DNA from: Mycolicibacterium arenosum
GTDB taxonomy: Bacteria; Actinomycetota; Actinomycetes; Mycobacteriales; Mycobacteriaceae
Length of the DNA stretch: 64,000 nt
Reading direction: 5' to 3'
Assembly: GCF_024320865.1 (NCBI RefSeq)
Contig: NZ_JANDBD010000003.1
Span: 248,001-312,000 of the forward strand
Positions 44,641 through 56,381 of this stretch are shown one piece after another. Made by a program: the position numbers and the translations under genes. The notes under the pieces were generated by a model. That model had not been told where the DNA came from, made no database searches, and saw nothing but the letters and a program-made list of their open reading frames with translations. Position 1 is the first letter of the stretch. Every line of letters begins with the position of its first letter.

Positions 44641-45518
44641 CGACGCGCGTGGGGTGTGAGTGGTGAGTGACATTCCACGTATTCCGTTCTCTGGTCGAAA
44701 TCTCGAATCAAGTGCGTGTGCGGGAACCAGGGCCCATCGGGAAGCGTTGCGGTGAGCCGCTCGACCGCGGTGGCGATCGCCAGCGGGGTGCCGGGGGTGA
44801 AGGTGGAGATCCATTCGCCGTCGAACGCCTTCGACGGTGACACCAGGATCCGGCCCGCCGACGTGTCGACGACGCTGACGCCGACGTCGGTGCTGATTCG
44901 GTGTCCGTCGCGGTGATCACCCGCGACGATCTCGACGTAGCTGCGGTCGGGTGCGTAGGCGGCCTCGACCACGTGGTGCGCCGACGGTGGGATACCGAGG
45001 AAGTCGAGCACGTCCACGAGATCGGCTCCGTCGCGGAGGTTCTCGTCGGCGCGCGCACCGATGCGGGCGGGAACGGCGAAGTCGTCGAACACGGCGGGTG
45101 GGCGGCGCGACAGCCCCGCGGTCAGGATCGGCACCAGCGCCTCCGGGTGGTCGACGTCCACCTCGGTGAACGTCACCAACCCGCCGCTGCGCAGAGCGAC
45201 GACGGTCGTGCCGTCGGTGCGGGCTACGAGACCCCGCAACATGCGGCCGGGGCCGCTGACGAAGCGGAGCTCGAGCCAGCGCCGAGCCCGGCACGTCACC
45301 GTGATCCACTGGCGGACAGCCGAGTTGACAGCGCCGTCGACCACCACCCCGAGCTCGGTCAGCTCCGCGGTCAGCCGAGAGACCACCTCCGCGCGGGCGG
45401 CGGTGTCGCTGTAGGGCGGCGTGACGGCGAGCACCCACGGAATGCTCCCGGCGCTCACCGCATCGGCGACGAACCAGGCCTGATCGGCGGTCAGCTCGAC
45501 GGCGTTCAGGCGCCCCAC
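44637..45518 (-). CDS. espG3: ESX-3 PE/PPE-specific chaperone EspG3
   Basis: A 293-residue cytosolic chaperone of the EspG family, which binds the helical tip of PE-PPE dimers and delivers them to ESX-3. It begins (M)[19 protein letters not shown] and shows the family-typical [24 protein letters not shown] 45518 is chosen, overlapping esxH by 13 bases; length agrees with the ~295 residues known for EspG3. It lies in the usual place between esxH and eccD3. Confidence 0.92.
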   Translation of the reverse strand: MGRLNAVELTADQAWFVADAVSAGSIPWVLAVTPPYSDTAARAEVVSRLTAELTELGVVVDGAVNSAVRQWITVTCRARRWLELRFVSGPGRMLRGLVARTDGTTVVALRSGGLVTFTEVDVDHPEALVPILTAGLSRRPPAVFDDFAVPARIGARADENLRDGADLVDVLDFLGIPPSAHHVVEAAYAPDRSYVEIVAGDHRDGHRISTDVGVSVVDTSAGRILVSPSKAFDGEWISTFTPGTPLAIATAVERLTATLPDGPWFPHTHLIRDFDQRTEYVECHSPLTPHARR

Positions 45519-45796
45519 TTGGCGCCCTGCGCCGCATCGCGAGCACTCATCGACAGGGTGTTCGTCTCGTGCGTCGCGGCCATGGCGCGGTATGCGCGCA
45601 CCAACTCCTCGAGGCTGGTGTTCCACTGAGCCTGCCACGCCTGGTAGGTCATCCCGGTGTCGCCCTGCCAGGCGCCCGACAGCGCCGCCTGCTCGCTCGC
45701 GACGTCGGAACCGACGGCGTGCAGCGCTCCCGCGTAACCGTTCATCTCCGCCGACAGCGCCAGCATCGCCGGGTAGTTGTACATGATCTGAGACAT
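45506..45796 (-). CDS. esxH: ESX-3 secreted WXG100 protein EsxH
   Basis: A 96-residue WXG100 protein, partner of EsxG, secreted by ESX-3 and needed for siderophore-dependent iron uptake in mycobacteria. The turn motif is SGAWQGDTG. The start ([12 protein letters not shown]) and end (GAKWGA) are nearly identical to M. tuberculosis TB10.4. Of the zinc residues I recall for that protein (H14, H70, H76, E77), only H76 and E77 are kept here; positions 14 and 70 read Leu and Arg. A clear AAAGGA site precedes the ATG, 29 bases after esxG. Confidence 0.95.
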   Translation of the reverse strand: MSQIMYNYPAMLALSAEMNGYAGALHAVGSDVASEQAALSGAWQGDTGMTYQAWQAQWNTSLEELVRAYRAMAATHETNTLSMSARDAAQGAKWGA

Positions 45797-45825
45797 CGTG
45801 AAATCCTTTCGGCTCGTTGGTCGGA

Positions 45826-46119
45826 TCAGATGCCGGTGTAGGTGGACGCGGCGGCCGCGTCCTCGGCGACGTAGGTCGATGCGGCGTCGCCGATGTTGGC
45901 CTGTGCCACGTCCAGCAGGTGGTTGACGCGCGCCGACACCTCGATGAAGCGGGCGTGCGCGGCCTGGAAGGCGGCGGCGGACTCGCCCATGTGGAAGGCC
46001 TGCGAGCTCTGAGCGGCCTGCTCGGCCTGAGCGACCGTGCTGCGCATCAGCGCGGCCTTGGCCGAGAACGCCGCTTCGGACGCGACGAGTTGTGGGATGT
46101 GAGCGTCGAGCATGCTCAT
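45826..46119 (-). CDS. esxG: ESX-3 secreted WXG100-like protein EsxG
   Basis: A 97-residue partner of EsxH. It begins [20 protein letters not shown], keeps the [19 protein letters not shown] turn region and ends [11 protein letters not shown], closely matching M. tuberculosis EsxG. As in that protein the Trp of WxG is replaced. The ATG overlaps the PPE4 stop by 4 nt. EsxG-EsxH are secreted together as a folded dimer. Confidence 0.95.
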   Translation of the reverse strand: MSMLDAHIPQLVASEAAFSAKAALMRSTVAQAEQAAQSSQAFHMGESAAAFQAAHARFIEVSARVNHLLDVAQANIGDAASTYVAEDAAAASTYTGI

Positions 46120-47684
46120 GATAACTCCTTATCTGTTTTCGTTTCCCAGTCGCCGGGGAGCAACGGGTTGACGGGTCCGCCTCCGAAGGAATCCGCCGCC
46201 AGCTCGGTCAAACCGGCTGCCTTGGAATCACTTTCGGAGCGTGTGCCTGCGAACCCCATGGGGCCCGCACCGTGCGCCGACGCACTGGTGTGCGGTCGGG
46301 CCGGCGGGGCGGGTTCGGGATCGGCCTCGGGTTCGTAGTCCATGTAGGCGTCGGCGTAGCCGCGTTCCTGGACGGTCTGCTTGCGCTTACGCCGCGACTT
46401 GCGCTGCGCCAGCGACGGCGCCGCCGCCGCGGCGGCCGACGAGGCGATGAGGTCCGCCGCGGGCGCCTTTGCGCCGGTGCCCTCGCGGAAGGTCGGAGAC
46501 TCCCCGCCGGGATCGAACGGCGGCACCGCATAGGCCACCGCGGCACCGACACCGGGGGTGGCGGGCGCCCCGCTCGGGGGCGCACCGCCGGCCACCGTCG
46601 ACGCCGGGGCGGCACCCGACGGACCGGGAACGGTGGGGGACACGGTGGTGCCGCCCAGATCGGGTTGCACGACCGGCCTGCTCTGCTGGGGTGCGGGCGC
46701 CGCCTCCTGAACGGGCTCGGGAGCCGGCTCGGGGTCCGGCTTGGCGAGGTAATCCTGCAGCAGGGGGACTCCGATGCCCAACCCGATCGCCAGCAGCGGC
46801 TGCAGCAGAAGCTGCGGATAGGTCAGCGACGCGCCGACCCACGAAACCGCCTGGTATGCAACGGCGAACAGGAAGGGACCGTACTGCACCAGCGTCGGCC
46901 CCGGATTGGTCAGCAGTCCGGTGATGAGCTGGAAGGTGTTGCCGACGGGATCCTCGAAGAACGTGAGGATGGGTTCGAAGAGCGAATACGTGTACTCGGT
47001 GTAGGCCTGGTAGAACTGCGTCAGCGCCTGAAGCAACTGCTGCAGGACGTCGGCGTTGAGCAACGCGCTGCCCGCGTCGGCCGCCTGCACCTGGGCCAGC
47101 GACTGCCGAGCCGACGCCAGTGAACTGCCAGTCTCCCCGACCCCCGGCGCCAGCAGCATCGGCGCGGGCGTGGACATCGGCGTCGCCGCGACGGCGGCAC
47201 CCGACACCGCCTGGTACACACCCATGGTGGTCGCCGCCTGGATCCACATCCGCACGTAGTCGGCCTCGTTCAGCGCGATCGGAATCGTGTTGATGCCCAG
47301 GAAGTTCGTACCCACCAGCACACCGTGGATCGTGTGGTTGAGCGCCAGCTCGACCAGCGTCGGCATGGTGGCCAGCGCGGTGGAGTACGCCGCGGCTGCG
47401 GTCTCGTGCTGCGCCGCCGCAGCTGCGCTGTTGGCGCTCGCCTGGGCCAGCCACGCGAGATACGGGGCGTGCGCCGCCACGTACTGCTCGGCACTGGGCC
47501 CCTCCCAGGCGCCGGCCTGAACCGCACCGAGCAGGCTGGTGAGTTCAGCTGCCGCACTGGCGTATTCGGTGGACAACGACTGCCACGCCCCCGCGGCCGC
47601 CAGCAGTGCCCCGGGGCCAGGGCCGCTGCTCAGCATCGCGGAGTGCACCTCGGGAGGGAGGGCCATCCACACGGGGGCGGTCAT
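46116..47684 (-). CDS. PPE4: ESX-3 PPE-family protein PPE4
   Basis: About 522 residues. The PPE domain (residues 1-180) starts [18 protein letters not shown], carries the WEGPSA turn and the EspG-binding helical tip. A hydrophobic middle follows ([20 protein letters not shown]), then a Pro/Ala-rich tail with a basic KSRRKRKQ stretch near residue 420. It pairs with PE5, whose stop lies 2 bases upstream, and is secreted by ESX-3; the PE5-PPE4 pair is linked to iron-siderophore uptake. Start ATG 47684. Confidence 0.93.
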   Translation of the reverse strand: MTAPVWMALPPEVHSAMLSSGPGPGALLAAAGAWQSLSTEYASAAAELTSLLGAVQAGAWEGPSAEQYVAAHAPYLAWLAQASANSAAAAAQHETAAAAYSTALATMPTLVELALNHTIHGVLVGTNFLGINTIPIALNEADYVRMWIQAATTMGVYQAVSGAAVAATPMSTPAPMLLAPGVGETGSSLASARQSLAQVQAADAGSALLNADVLQQLLQALTQFYQAYTEYTYSLFEPILTFFEDPVGNTFQLITGLLTNPGPTLVQYGPFLFAVAYQAVSWVGASLTYPQLLLQPLLAIGLGIGVPLLQDYLAKPDPEPAPEPVQEAAPAPQQSRPVVQPDLGGTTVSPTVPGPSGAAPASTVAGGAPPSGAPATPGVGAAVAYAVPPFDPGGESPTFREGTGAKAPAADLIASSAAAAAAPSLAQRKSRRKRKQTVQERGYADAYMDYEPEADPEPAPPARPHTSASAHGAGPMGFAGTRSESDSKAAGLTELAADSFGGGPVNPLLPGDWETKTDKELS

Positions 47685-47686
47685 GA

Positions 47687-47995
47687 TCAGGTACCAGCCA
47701 CCAGGTAGGACGTCGCGGCCTGGGCATCGCCCGCTGCATAGCTGGTGGCCGACTCGCCGACGCCGACACCGGACCGGCCGAGTTCCTCGACGCCGAGGGC
47801 GGCCAGCGCGCTGTGCTGGGTTCCGTGTGCGCTGAGACCTGCGGCGGTCTGCAACGACACGGCGTCGACCGCGGGTGGCAGGACGGTGCTGATCAGCGGA
47901 GCCGCGGCGGCGTGTACCGCTGCAAGGCGAGCGGTCAGCGCCTCGACGGACGAAGCCGCCGCGGCGAGCCCCTCGGGAACGACGCGCAGGGTCAT
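47687..47995 (-). CDS. PE5: ESX-3 PE-family protein PE5
   Basis: A 102-residue protein consisting of a PE domain: VPEGL at residues 6-10 and the general secretion signal YAAGD (YxxxD) near the C-terminus. It forms a helical dimer with PPE4. The ATG shares one base with the eccC3 stop (TGATG), so translation is coupled. Confidence 0.93.
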   Translation of the reverse strand: MTLRVVPEGLAAAASSVEALTARLAAVHAAAAPLISTVLPPAVDAVSLQTAAGLSAHGTQHSALAALGVEELGRSGVGVGESATSYAAGDAQAATSYLVAGT

Positions 47996-50900
47996 CAGGT
48001 GAACTCCCTTCCTCTGTTTCCGGGGTAGCCCGGCCCTCCGGGCACTGCGCCCTCATCCGCGAACGGGTTGACCAACTGCAGGAACTCGGGCTCGTCGCCG
48101 TCGTCGAGCAGCATCGCGCGGCCGACGGGCAGGCGCGTGAAGCGGTGCCCGCGGATCTTGCCGCTGTCCTGTGGGTTCCCCGACATCATCAGCGTCCGTG
48201 CCTGCAACTCGTTCATGCGACGCAGCAGCGGAGCCGTCATGAGCGCATGTGCCGAACCGGTCGCACGCGCGGTCACGATCACGCGCAGCCCCAGTTCGGC
48301 TGCCTGCGAGAGCAATCCGATGATCCCGGTCCAGGGCCGCTGCCCGACGTACGGGCCGCTGATCGCCGGCGCATCCGGTACCTGGTCGACGTCGTCGATG
48401 ATCAGGTAGTGCACCTGCCCGTCCCGGTCGGACCGATAACGCCACCCGCTGAGCTCCTGGGGCGTCAAACCCGCAGGCGGGCGGCGCTTCTCGAGCAGAG
48501 CGGCCAACCCGAGCATGGCCGGGGTGACGCGGTCGATGTTCGGGGTGTACTCGTTGTCGGGGAAGATCGGCTCGTCGACGAGGTGCAGCCTGCGATCGAT
48601 CACCGTGAACGCGACCTCCTCGGCGGTCGAGTTCACCCGGATCGTACGGATCAGGTGACGCAGCAGCGTCGTCTTGCCCGACTTCGCGTCGCCGAACACC
48701 ATCAGCAGCGGATTGTGCGCGAAGTCGACCGACACCGCGGCCAGATCCTCCTCGCGCTGGCCGATGACGATGCGCTCGGGTGCCGGGTACAGGGGTGCGA
48801 CGACAGCCGGCGGAAGATCGTTCGGCAGCAGCCGCACCGGGGGTGCTTCCAGGCCGGGGTGGCGCGCATTGATGACCGCGACGTCTTCTAGGGACGGCTT
48901 GGCGAAGAGGAAGTGTTCGGCCGCCATCGTCAGGCCTCGGCCCGGCTGGTCGGCGGGCACACTGTCGGCGGGCCGACGCAGCGCACCGACGACCCGCACG
49001 TTGCTGTCCTGCGCATCGGACAGTTTGAGCTCGAGTCGCAGGCCCAGACCGTCGCGCATGGCCAGCGGCACCTCGAGCCAGTTCGGCGTCGCGATCAGCA
49101 CGTGAATTCCGTAGGACATCCCCGTGTTCGCGAGCTCGGTCACCCTCGCCAGCAACGGGTTACGCGTGTTGAAGGCGTCGGTGTTATCGCGGCTGAGCGC
49201 GTACAGGTTGTCGATCACCAAGAAGATCTCGCCGTAGGGGTCACGCTCCCCACGGTTGTCTCCGTTCTGGCCGCGGGCCCGGCGCGCACGGAGCAGCTGC
49301 TCGAGCTCACCGAACGTGCGGCGGATCCGCTCGGGTTCCAGCGGAGAGGCGACGCTGCCGACGTGCGCGAGATCCTCGAGGGCGCCCAACTGACCGCCGC
49401 CGTAGTCCAGGCAGTAGAACGTGACGTCGCGCGGCGAGTGCAGGGCGGCTGCGGAGAGGATGAACGTCTGCAACGCCGTGGTCTTGCCCGACTTGGGCCC
49501 CCCGTGGATCACCACGTTCGACGCGGCGGACGTCGCGTCGAACACCAGCGGGTCGCGACGCATATGGAATGGCCGGTCGATCTCGCCGAGCGGCCAACGC
49601 CACTGCCGCTCCGAAATCTCCGAGCGGGCGAGCAACTCGTCGAGTGGGATCGACTCCTCGAGCGGCGGCAGCCACAGCCGCGGCGCCTTCGGCCCGTAGT
49701 GCATGAGCTGATCGCCGATCGTGGCGACGAGTTTGCGCGGCGGCCGCTCGTCGTGCACAGCGGGTTCGGTGACGACGACGGTGTCGGGAGCCCCCTCGAC
49801 GTGCTGCGCCGTGAACAGGACCGGCTCCGGAACCGCCGACACCACAATCGACTTCTCGATACGGGGCGGGTCGTAGATGCCGTCGACGTAGGTGCTGCGG
49901 AACTTGACCGGCAGCGCGCCGGGCGTCGGCACCAGGAAACCCTCGCCCTTGTGTTCGGGGCCCGCCTCGATGTGGAACGCGTCCTCGACACCGATGATCT
50001 GACGGCTGACGCTGGGGCTCGCCACCTTCAGGCCGATGCGGTACGACGTGTTCTTGTCGATGTCCTTGATCCGGCCCACGTCCAGCGTCTGCGACGCGAA
50101 CAGGATGTGGATCCGGAACGACCGGCCCTTGCGCGCAACGTAATCGAACAGGTCGGCGTACTCGGGGTGGTCGGCCAGCATGAGCGAGAACTCGTCGGCC
50201 ACCACCAGCAGGGTCGGCAGCGGCGGCAGGTCGTGGCCCGCGGCGATGGCGCCCTCGTATTCGAGCACCGAGTTGAACGCGCTGCCCTGGACCCGCCTGC
50301 CCGCCTCCATCAGCAGTTGCTCCCGCCGGGCGACCTCACCGCGCAGAGTGTCGGCGAACCGGTCGGCGAGTGAGCGCTTCTCCGCCATGTTCGAGATGAC
50401 GGCGACGACCTGCGGGAAGTTGCGGAAGATGTCGGCGCCGGCCTCACCCTTGAAGTCGGCGTAGATGACGATCAGCCGGTCCGCCGAGTGAGTGGTCAAC
50501 AGCGCCAACAGGATCGACATCAGCGTCTGCGACTTGCCGGAACCGGTCATGCCGATCATCAGGCCGTGCGGGCCCATGCCGCCCTCGGCCTCGTCCTTCA
50601 GGTCGAAGAGCAGGGGCTCGCCGGTGGCCGTGACGCCGATGGGAACCCGCAGTTCGTCGAATCTGGTGCGCGGCGCCCACAGGCTCGCGACGTCGAGCGC
50701 CGCGGCATCCGGGATGCCGATGAGCTTCGAGAACGTCGCGATGCCGGCGTTGCTGGTCCGCGCGTGGGTCGGGTTGGAGTCCCACCGTGAGAGCCTGCGC
50801 GCGATGTGGCGTGCGTGCGCGACGTCGACGTGATCGGCAGTGTCGACGAACGGCTGCCAGCCGCCCTGCTGCCATCGCTGGAGAGTGCAACTCGACCCCC

Positions 50901-52014
50901 CGGTCGCTGCGCTCCTGCCCGCCGAACCGACGACGCGCAGGACCGGGCGCTCCGGGTCGGCGTACTGCTCGCGATGCGGCTCGTCGTCGCTCCGGTGAAT
51001 CAGGGTGACCCCCGCCAGCCCGCCCCGCGGAACCAGCGTCTCGATATCGGCTTCCGCGTCGTCGACGACGATCACCAGGTGCCTGGCACCCTCGTCGGTG
51101 ACGCCGAACGGAGCGCGATCGTCGAGCACGGGATCGAGCAGCTCGCGCAACCGCGCCGGGCTGGAGGAGAGATAGCGGGCCGGGCCTGCTCCGTCGATGC
51201 TGTGTGGAACATCGTTGTGCGGCAACCATTTCAGCCACGACCAGTCATCGGCTTCCGGATCGGGCGCCACGACGGCGACACCCAGCACCGCCGGGTCGTG
51301 CCACACGACGGCCTGCAGGAGCCACGCGCGCAGCGCACCCCTGATCTCCTCGGGATCTCCGACCAGCGTGATGCGGGACAGCCTCCCGAGCTCGATGCCC
51401 GCCGGTAGGTCGCGGACCGTGCGCTGGACGTCGAGCAGACCGCGCAGCGTGCTGTGCGACACCGGTTCGAGGTCCACCTCGTCGGCGGCGTCCTTGACCT
51501 TCAAAGTCGCGCTCAGCGGCGCATCGTGCAGACCCGCGCGCAGCACCAGGAAGTCGGCGTCGTGCGGGTCGCGCTCCCACTGGCGACGGGTGCCCGGCAC
51601 GTCGGCCAGCAGGGCCGGGTCGGGGTGTGACCACTCGGCGGACGCCCTCTGTTCGGCGGCGTGCGCGCGCACGTTGTCCCGGACCACCGACAGATAGCGC
51701 AGATAGTCGGCGCGCTCGGCGTCGACCTCCTCGGTGCGCATCTTGTTGTCGGTCCCCCGGTACAGCGCCGTGGCCGCGAGCAGCAGCACGAACGGAAAGA
51801 ACAGCGTCGTCGGCGAGATCAGCCGCATACCGGTGGCCACCAGAGCCACGATCATGCCGACGACCAGGATGACGATCAGGTAGGGCAGTACCCGGCGCAG
51901 CAGCGACGGCGGGATCACCCTCGGCAACTCCGGGGGTGGTTCGATCGTGATGGTGCCCTTGCGCGTCGCCGGAGCCGGAATCCGGCGGCGCGCCTCGAAG
52001 ATGATGCGGCTCAC
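47995..52014 (-). CDS. eccC3: ESX-3 motor ATPase EccC3
   Basis: A 1339-residue FtsK/SpoIIIE-type ATPase. Two N-terminal helices ([35 protein letters not shown]) anchor it. Three ATPase modules follow, with Walker A GMTGSGKS near residue 488, GGPKSGKT near 838 and GDAKSGKT near 1108. Walker B of the first (LLVVADEF) and third (YLIIDD) are canonical, while the second (FLVIDNLY) lacks the second acid. It recognises secreted substrates and drives export. GTG start, overlapping eccB3 by 4 nt. Confidence 0.96.
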   Translation of the reverse strand: MSRIIFEARRRIPAPATRKGTITIEPPPELPRVIPPSLLRRVLPYLIVILVVGMIVALVATGMRLISPTTLFFPFVLLLAATALYRGTDNKMRTEEVDAERADYLRYLSVVRDNVRAHAAEQRASAEWSHPDPALLADVPGTRRQWERDPHDADFLVLRAGLHDAPLSATLKVKDAADEVDLEPVSHSTLRGLLDVQRTVRDLPAGIELGRLSRITLVGDPEEIRGALRAWLLQAVVWHDPAVLGVAVVAPDPEADDWSWLKWLPHNDVPHSIDGAGPARYLSSSPARLRELLDPVLDDRAPFGVTDEGARHLVIVVDDAEADIETLVPRGGLAGVTLIHRSDDEPHREQYADPERPVLRVVGSAGRSAATGGSSCTLQRWQQGGWQPFVDTADHVDVAHARHIARRLSRWDSNPTHARTSNAGIATFSKLIGIPDAAALDVASLWAPRTRFDELRVPIGVTATGEPLLFDLKDEAEGGMGPHGLMIGMTGSGKSQTLMSILLALLTTHSADRLIVIYADFKGEAGADIFRNFPQVVAVISNMAEKRSLADRFADTLRGEVARREQLLMEAGRRVQGSAFNSVLEYEGAIAAGHDLPPLPTLLVVADEFSLMLADHPEYADLFDYVARKGRSFRIHILFASQTLDVGRIKDIDKNTSYRIGLKVASPSVSRQIIGVEDAFHIEAGPEHKGEGFLVPTPGALPVKFRSTYVDGIYDPPRIEKSIVVSAVPEPVLFTAQHVEGAPDTVVVTEPAVHDERPPRKLVATIGDQLMHYGPKAPRLWLPPLEESIPLDELLARSEISERQWRWPLGEIDRPFHMRRDPLVFDATSAASNVVIHGGPKSGKTTALQTFILSAAALHSPRDVTFYCLDYGGGQLGALEDLAHVGSVASPLEPERIRRTFGELEQLLRARRARGQNGDNRGERDPYGEIFLVIDNLYALSRDNTDAFNTRNPLLARVTELANTGMSYGIHVLIATPNWLEVPLAMRDGLGLRLELKLSDAQDSNVRVVGALRRPADSVPADQPGRGLTMAAEHFLFAKPSLEDVAVINARHPGLEAPPVRLLPNDLPPAVVAPLYPAPERIVIGQREEDLAAVSVDFAHNPLLMVFGDAKSGKTTLLRHLIRTIRVNSTAEEVAFTVIDRRLHLVDEPIFPDNEYTPNIDRVTPAMLGLAALLEKRRPPAGLTPQELSGWRYRSDRDGQVHYLIIDDVDQVPDAPAISGPYVGQRPWTGIIGLLSQAAELGLRVIVTARATGSAHALMTAPLLRRMNELQARTLMMSGNPQDSGKIRGHRFTRLPVGRAMLLDDGDEPEFLQLVNPFADEGAVPGGPGYPGNRGREFT

Positions 52015-53525
52015 GGATTCTCCTGCATGAGAACGGCGGGGCGGGGGTCGGCGGCGAGCCCGTCGTGGGCGAGCAGCGCGTCACCACGTGACAGCGTCGG
52101 CCCCTCCGCGAACTGACTGAGGATCGACCACGGGATGGGCAGCGTGGGACCGGTGAGTCCCAGTGCGGCAACGGTTTTGTCGTCGTGCTCGTCGTCGACG
52201 CCGTACCGCACACCGGTGTCGCTGACCCAGAAGCGGGCGCCGCCGGTGTCGACCAGGTAGCCACGACCGGGGGAGATGACGACCCGGTCAGCCGTTGCGC
52301 CCGTGCCGGCACCCACCAGTGAGACGGCCCGTAGATCGTCGTCGATCGGCAGAGTCACGCCGGACCGCAGCACCACGGTGGCGCTGGTGGCGTCGGCGGT
52401 GCGGTACCACTGCGCGCACGTCAGCGGCGCCGCCTCGGGTTCGACGAGTGTCACCGGTTCCGCGGGGTAGGCCCCGACGTCGATGGCATCGGCGACCGGC
52501 AGCCGGGAGATCTCGTCGGCGCCGAGACGAGGCGGTTGATCGAGACCGTACGAGTTGGCGTTGCGCAGGATCGCCGCGACCACCGGGGACACGGGCTGCA
52601 GCCCGTCCGCGAGGATCGCGTAGTGCCGCAGCGTGTTGTCGGCGTCGAAGGACGTGACGACCGACCCCACGGGAAACGGCACGGGGTAGCCGGGCGCGCC
52701 ACCCGCACCCGCTATCGGCGGTACCCGCAGCGCCGGGGCTTCCGGGAGCGCGTTGAACAAACCCGGTGAAATCGTCGGCGCCGGAGGGGGTTCGGCCCCC
52801 AGCCCGACGGCGGTGGTGACGGCGCGGTCGCTGAGGTCGACCGGGCTGCGCTTGCCGTCCCACAGCAGCCAGCTGCCGCCGTCGGGCCCGGCGGCGTTGT
52901 CCACCAGTACCGCGGTGCCGCTCGGCAGGACGGCGGCGCGTTCGTCACCGTCGCTCAGCGGGCCCGCGATCACGGTCGTGCCGGTGGCCGGTCCGGAGAT
53001 GCCGTCGCACACGGTCCAGTCCGCATCGCGAGAGGTGTTCTGCACCATGCGTTCCGGGGCACCGGGGATACCGACGAGGTTGCCGCGGGGGAACGCGTCG
53101 AGCTCGCTGCCCTTGACCATGTCCGGGTTCTCGGGGCGACCCGCGATCAGCCGAGCTGACGTCAGGTTCAGCACCGGATGCAGTTGCTCGCCCAGCCGGA
53201 CGTAGAGCGCCGACGTCTCGCGGTCCGCGAGGATCGCGCTGTCACCGGCCACGCCGGACGGGCGGATCAGCGAGAAGATGAAGCAGCCCGCGACGCCGGT
53301 GGCGAGCAGCAGGGCGCCGACGAGGACCGCCCGCGACTGACTTCGCAACGGGTCGACGAGCATCCTGGTGTCGTGCAGCGCGACGCCGGATGCGATGCGC
53401 CGCATGACGAATCGCCACCCGGAGACCTGATGGCGCGTGACGAATCCGCGCCGGTACCGGACGTGGTCGGGGTTCTCGTTGGTCGGGGTGCGCGAGGTGA
53501 ACTCGCGGCGCGGCTGATTCGTCAT
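52011..53525 (-). CDS. eccB3: ESX-3 membrane component EccB3
   Basis: A 504-residue protein with a short cytosolic start, one helix ([22 protein letters not shown] near residue 70) and a large periplasmic domain made of repeated units, as in EccB. Cysteines at WTVCDG and LTCAQW probably form the conserved disulfide. It caps the ESX-3 pore on the outer side. It overlaps eccA3 and eccC3 by 4 nt each. Confidence 0.94.
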   Translation of the reverse strand: MTNQPRREFTSRTPTNENPDHVRYRRGFVTRHQVSGWRFVMRRIASGVALHDTRMLVDPLRSQSRAVLVGALLLATGVAGCFIFSLIRPSGVAGDSAILADRETSALYVRLGEQLHPVLNLTSARLIAGRPENPDMVKGSELDAFPRGNLVGIPGAPERMVQNTSRDADWTVCDGISGPATGTTVIAGPLSDGDERAAVLPSGTAVLVDNAAGPDGGSWLLWDGKRSPVDLSDRAVTTAVGLGAEPPPAPTISPGLFNALPEAPALRVPPIAGAGGAPGYPVPFPVGSVVTSFDADNTLRHYAILADGLQPVSPVVAAILRNANSYGLDQPPRLGADEISRLPVADAIDVGAYPAEPVTLVEPEAAPLTCAQWYRTADATSATVVLRSGVTLPIDDDLRAVSLVGAGTGATADRVVISPGRGYLVDTGGARFWVSDTGVRYGVDDEHDDKTVAALGLTGPTLPIPWSILSQFAEGPTLSRGDALLAHDGLAADPRPAVLMQENP

Positions 53526-55339
53526 TCGGGCACCCGCAAGCCGAGGCCGCGGAGCAGCGGAATGGCGGAATTGCTGACGTCGGTGTCGGTGATGGTCATC
53601 AACTCGTCGTCGGTGAAGTCATCGGCGTCGGAGTGGTCGAGGCGGTACTCCCGCTCCTCCTCCGAGCGCTCGACGAGGTTGCGGACGAAGCGGCCGTTAC
53701 CCGCGATGTCGAGGCTGCGCCGTTCGACACCGGCGGCGTCGGGTGTCGTCGCGCTCGCGAGGTGCGCGAAGAGGGTCTCCATGTGGTCGAGCGCGGCACC
53801 GGCGAAGAGGCTGTCGCGCTTCTCGGCCATGCGCACCGCGATCTCGACGAGTTCGTGCGAGGAGTAGGACGGGAAGTCGATGCTGCGAGTGAAGCGCGAT
53901 CGCAGTCCCTCGTTGGTGTCGAGGAAGTTGTCCAGGTCCTTGCGGTATCCGGCCACGATGACGACCAGCCGGTCGCGGTCGTTCTCCATGCGGGCAAGCA
54001 GCGTGTCGATGGCGACGAGACCGAAGTCGTTCTTGGCGCCGGTGGACACCAGCGCGTAGGCCTCGTCGAGGAACAGCACGCCGTCGAGCGCACTGTCGAT
54101 GATGCCGTTGGTCTTCGCCTCCGTCTCACCGATGTGCTGGCCGATGAGGTCGGCGCGGTGCACCTCGCGAACGGTCTCCTTCTTGAGAATGCCGAGGCCG
54201 CAGTAGATCTTGGCGACGACGCGGGCGATCGTCGTCTTGCCGGTTCCCGGTGGACCGGCGAACACCAGGTGGTTGGTGCGCTGCGCCACCGCCAGGCCGC
54301 GCTCCTGCCTGCGGATCGACATCGCGACCGAGCTCTTCAGACGCGCGACCTGATACTTCACCTCGTCGAGGCCGATGAACTCGGCGAGTTCGGCCTCCGC
54401 CTCGATGAGCAGATGCGCCTTGCGCTCCTTGGCGCCGGGATCGACGAAGTCGGACTCCGTCGGCTCGGTGGCGGGGTCCCACGGGTCGGTGCGGGCGTCG
54501 ATCCGGGCAGCCGTCGTGGGCACGATGCCGTAGGACGTGTCGGACAGTGCGGCCTCGACCTGGTCGTGCTCGGGGTTCGCCGCGTACAGCTCGGCGAGCA
54601 CGTCGGTGGCGTCGAGGTCCTCGCCCTGCGCGCGCAGGCACAGCGCCTTCGTCAGGGTGCCGTCGACCACCGCGACGGGTACGGGGCCGCCGGCGTCCTC
54701 GAGGTAGGACAGCGCGGGCGCGTACATCCCCAGTCGTGCCAGCGCGATCCCGAGGGCGACCCGGACGGCGTGTGCGATCTCCTCACCCGCGGCGGAGTCG
54801 TCACCCACCTGATTCACGATGGGGTTGAGCAGCCGGACGACCTCCGACCAGCGTTCCGTGCGGTGACACATGACGACGCGCACCCAGCGGGCCTGCAGCC
54901 ACTTCGGCCGCCGCGCGATGAGCGCTGCGACGAGTTCGTCGGCGGCTGCGAACCGGCCCGCATCGCACAGCGTTGTCGCGTAGGCCAATTGGAAGTCGTC
55001 GGGCGATGCGGCAGCGAACCGGAGATAGAGCCCGGTGTCGTAGTCGAACGACAGGTCGCCAGGTGGGAGACCGAGCTGCCGCTGCAGCACACCCGCTGTT
55101 GCCACGGTGGTCCAGATCGCCTCGATCACCCTCGGGCTGGTGTCACCGGAGGCGGCCAGACCCGTCCACGCGTCACACTGCTCGCGGGCGATTCGGGTTA
55201 GCTCGGCGAACCCGGAGCGGGCCGTCGTCAGGTCGGCCGGGCGACGTCGATCGTGCACTGTGAGGCCCAGCGCGCGGCAGCACGTGGCAAACCGACTGAG
55301 CACATCACGGTCGACGGCCGCGAGAGTGTCACTACCCAT
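53522..55339 (-). CDS. eccA3: ESX-3 cytosolic AAA+ ATPase EccA3
   Basis: A 605-residue protein: a TPR-like helical N-terminal half and a CbxX/CfqX-type AAA+ C-terminal half, with Walker A GPPGTGKT near residue 363 and Walker B GVLFLDEAYAL near 423. EccA is thought to release chaperones from ESX substrates. It is the first gene of the ESX-3 operon, starting ATG 55339 without an obvious Shine-Dalgarno. An IdeR-like box lies 42-60 bases upstream. Confidence 0.94.
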   Translation of the reverse strand: MGSDTLAAVDRDVLSRFATCCRALGLTVHDRRRPADLTTARSGFAELTRIAREQCDAWTGLAASGDTSPRVIEAIWTTVATAGVLQRQLGLPPGDLSFDYDTGLYLRFAAASPDDFQLAYATTLCDAGRFAAADELVAALIARRPKWLQARWVRVVMCHRTERWSEVVRLLNPIVNQVGDDSAAGEEIAHAVRVALGIALARLGMYAPALSYLEDAGGPVPVAVVDGTLTKALCLRAQGEDLDATDVLAELYAANPEHDQVEAALSDTSYGIVPTTAARIDARTDPWDPATEPTESDFVDPGAKERKAHLLIEAEAELAEFIGLDEVKYQVARLKSSVAMSIRRQERGLAVAQRTNHLVFAGPPGTGKTTIARVVAKIYCGLGILKKETVREVHRADLIGQHIGETEAKTNGIIDSALDGVLFLDEAYALVSTGAKNDFGLVAIDTLLARMENDRDRLVVIVAGYRKDLDNFLDTNEGLRSRFTRSIDFPSYSSHELVEIAVRMAEKRDSLFAGAALDHMETLFAHLASATTPDAAGVERRSLDIAGNGRFVRNLVERSEEEREYRLDHSDADDFTDDELMTITDTDVSNSAIPLLRGLGLRVPE

Positions 55340-55380
55340 GTGTCTGTGTCACGGAAGCGGTGCGGCCCCCGTATTCTCCC

Positions 55381-55399
55381 TTATGTATGCCTAAGCTAA
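55381..55399 (-). promoter_or_regulatory. IdeR-type iron box upstream of eccA3
   Basis: On the minus strand TTAGCTTAGGCATACATAA matches the 19-bp IdeR consensus TTAGGTTAGGCTAACCTAA at 15 of 19 positions. Iron-loaded IdeR represses ESX-3 in mycobacteria, so this is very likely the operator. It ends 42 bases before the eccA3 ATG. Confidence 0.75.
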
Positions 55400-55414
55400 C
55401 TTGCAGAAGTTAGC
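55395..55414. promoter_or_regulatory. 20-bp perfect palindrome adjoining the iron box
   Basis: GCTAACTTGCAGAAGTTAGC has 8-bp perfect arms around GCAG and overlaps the iron box by 5 bases. A further GCTAAGTT element follows upstream on the minus strand (55423-55430 region). It could be a second IdeR site or the site of another regulator; it does not look like the AT-rich Zur consensus I recall. Confidence 0.55.
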
Positions 55415-55468
55415 ATCGCATAACTTAGCTGTCGAGACTCACGGGTCAGCGACGGCCGGTGAGGCCCG

Positions 55469-56365
55469 TCACCCCTTGATGGCGCTGACCAGGGTGATCG
55501 ACGCGGCCATCGGCCCCGCATCGGGGTCGTCCGTCGGGATGGGCCTACCCAGCCGGTCGAGGTAGTCGAGCAGCGGGGTGGGCTCGGCCCGCCAGCCGTG
55601 CTCGCCGAACCACCGATCCGCGGGCGCGTGCTGCTCGTTGTAGACGAGGGTGAAGAAGGAGCCGTCCTCCCCCGCCGCGCGTTCCTCGGCCTTCTTCGCC
55701 TCCCACGCCGCCGCGGGCATGGGCGTGCCCTCCTCGACCGCCACCCTGCTTCCCGGCGCCGCCAACCGGTCGATGCCGTCGAAGAGTTGCTGCTGAGCCG
55801 CGGCGGGCAGGTAGATGAGCAAACCCTCGGCCAGCCATGCGGACGGTCGGGACGGGTCGAAGCCCGCGTCCGTCAGCGCCCGTGGCCAGTCGTCCCGCAG
55901 ATCGATGGCGACCTCGCGGCGGTCGGCGCGCGGAGGTTCGTCGGCGAGCGCCCGCCGTTTGAAGTCCAGCACCTGCGGTTGGTCGAGCTCGTAGACGACG
56001 GTGTCCGCGGGCCAATCCAATCGGTACGCCCTGGAATCGAGGCCCGCGGCCAGGATCACGACCTGGCGCACGCCGGCCTCTGCCGCGTCGCGGAAGTACG
56101 CGTCGAAGTACGCGGTGCGTGCGCCCTGGAACGAGGTGAAGTGCTCGCCGAAGCCGGAGCGCAGCCGGCGGGGCCCCGGTCCACGGGTGGTGTTGTCGAG
56201 CACCTCGGCCCATTCGCCGCCCGCGGCACGACAGAACACCTCAGCGAAGGGATCGACCGCGAGCGGCTGGGGCTTCTGCGCCTCGAGTGCGCGGGCCGCC
56301 GCGACGAACAGTGCCGTCGATCCCACGCTGGTCGTGATGTTCCAGGAGTCGCCGTCGGTGCGCAT
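55469..56365 (-). CDS. SAM-dependent methyltransferase, LCM/TIGR00027 type
   Basis: A 298-residue protein of the mycobacteria-expanded leucine-carboxyl-methyltransferase-like family. It begins [20 protein letters not shown], as the family does, with the SAM region [20 protein letters not shown] and the downstream [11 protein letters not shown]. Substrates are mostly unknown. It lies upstream of ESX-3 on the same strand, separated by the 129-base regulated promoter, and matches Rv0281 in position from memory. Confidence 0.9.
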   Translation of the reverse strand: MRTDGDSWNITTSVGSTALFVAAARALEAQKPQPLAVDPFAEVFCRAAGGEWAEVLDNTTRGPGPRRLRSGFGEHFTSFQGARTAYFDAYFRDAAEAGVRQVVILAAGLDSRAYRLDWPADTVVYELDQPQVLDFKRRALADEPPRADRREVAIDLRDDWPRALTDAGFDPSRPSAWLAEGLLIYLPAAAQQQLFDGIDRLAAPGSRVAVEEGTPMPAAAWEAKKAEERAAGEDGSFFTLVYNEQHAPADRWFGEHGWRAEPTPLLDYLDRLGRPIPTDDPDAGPMAASITLVSAIKG

Positions 56366-56381
56366 GCGCGCGAGGCTACGC

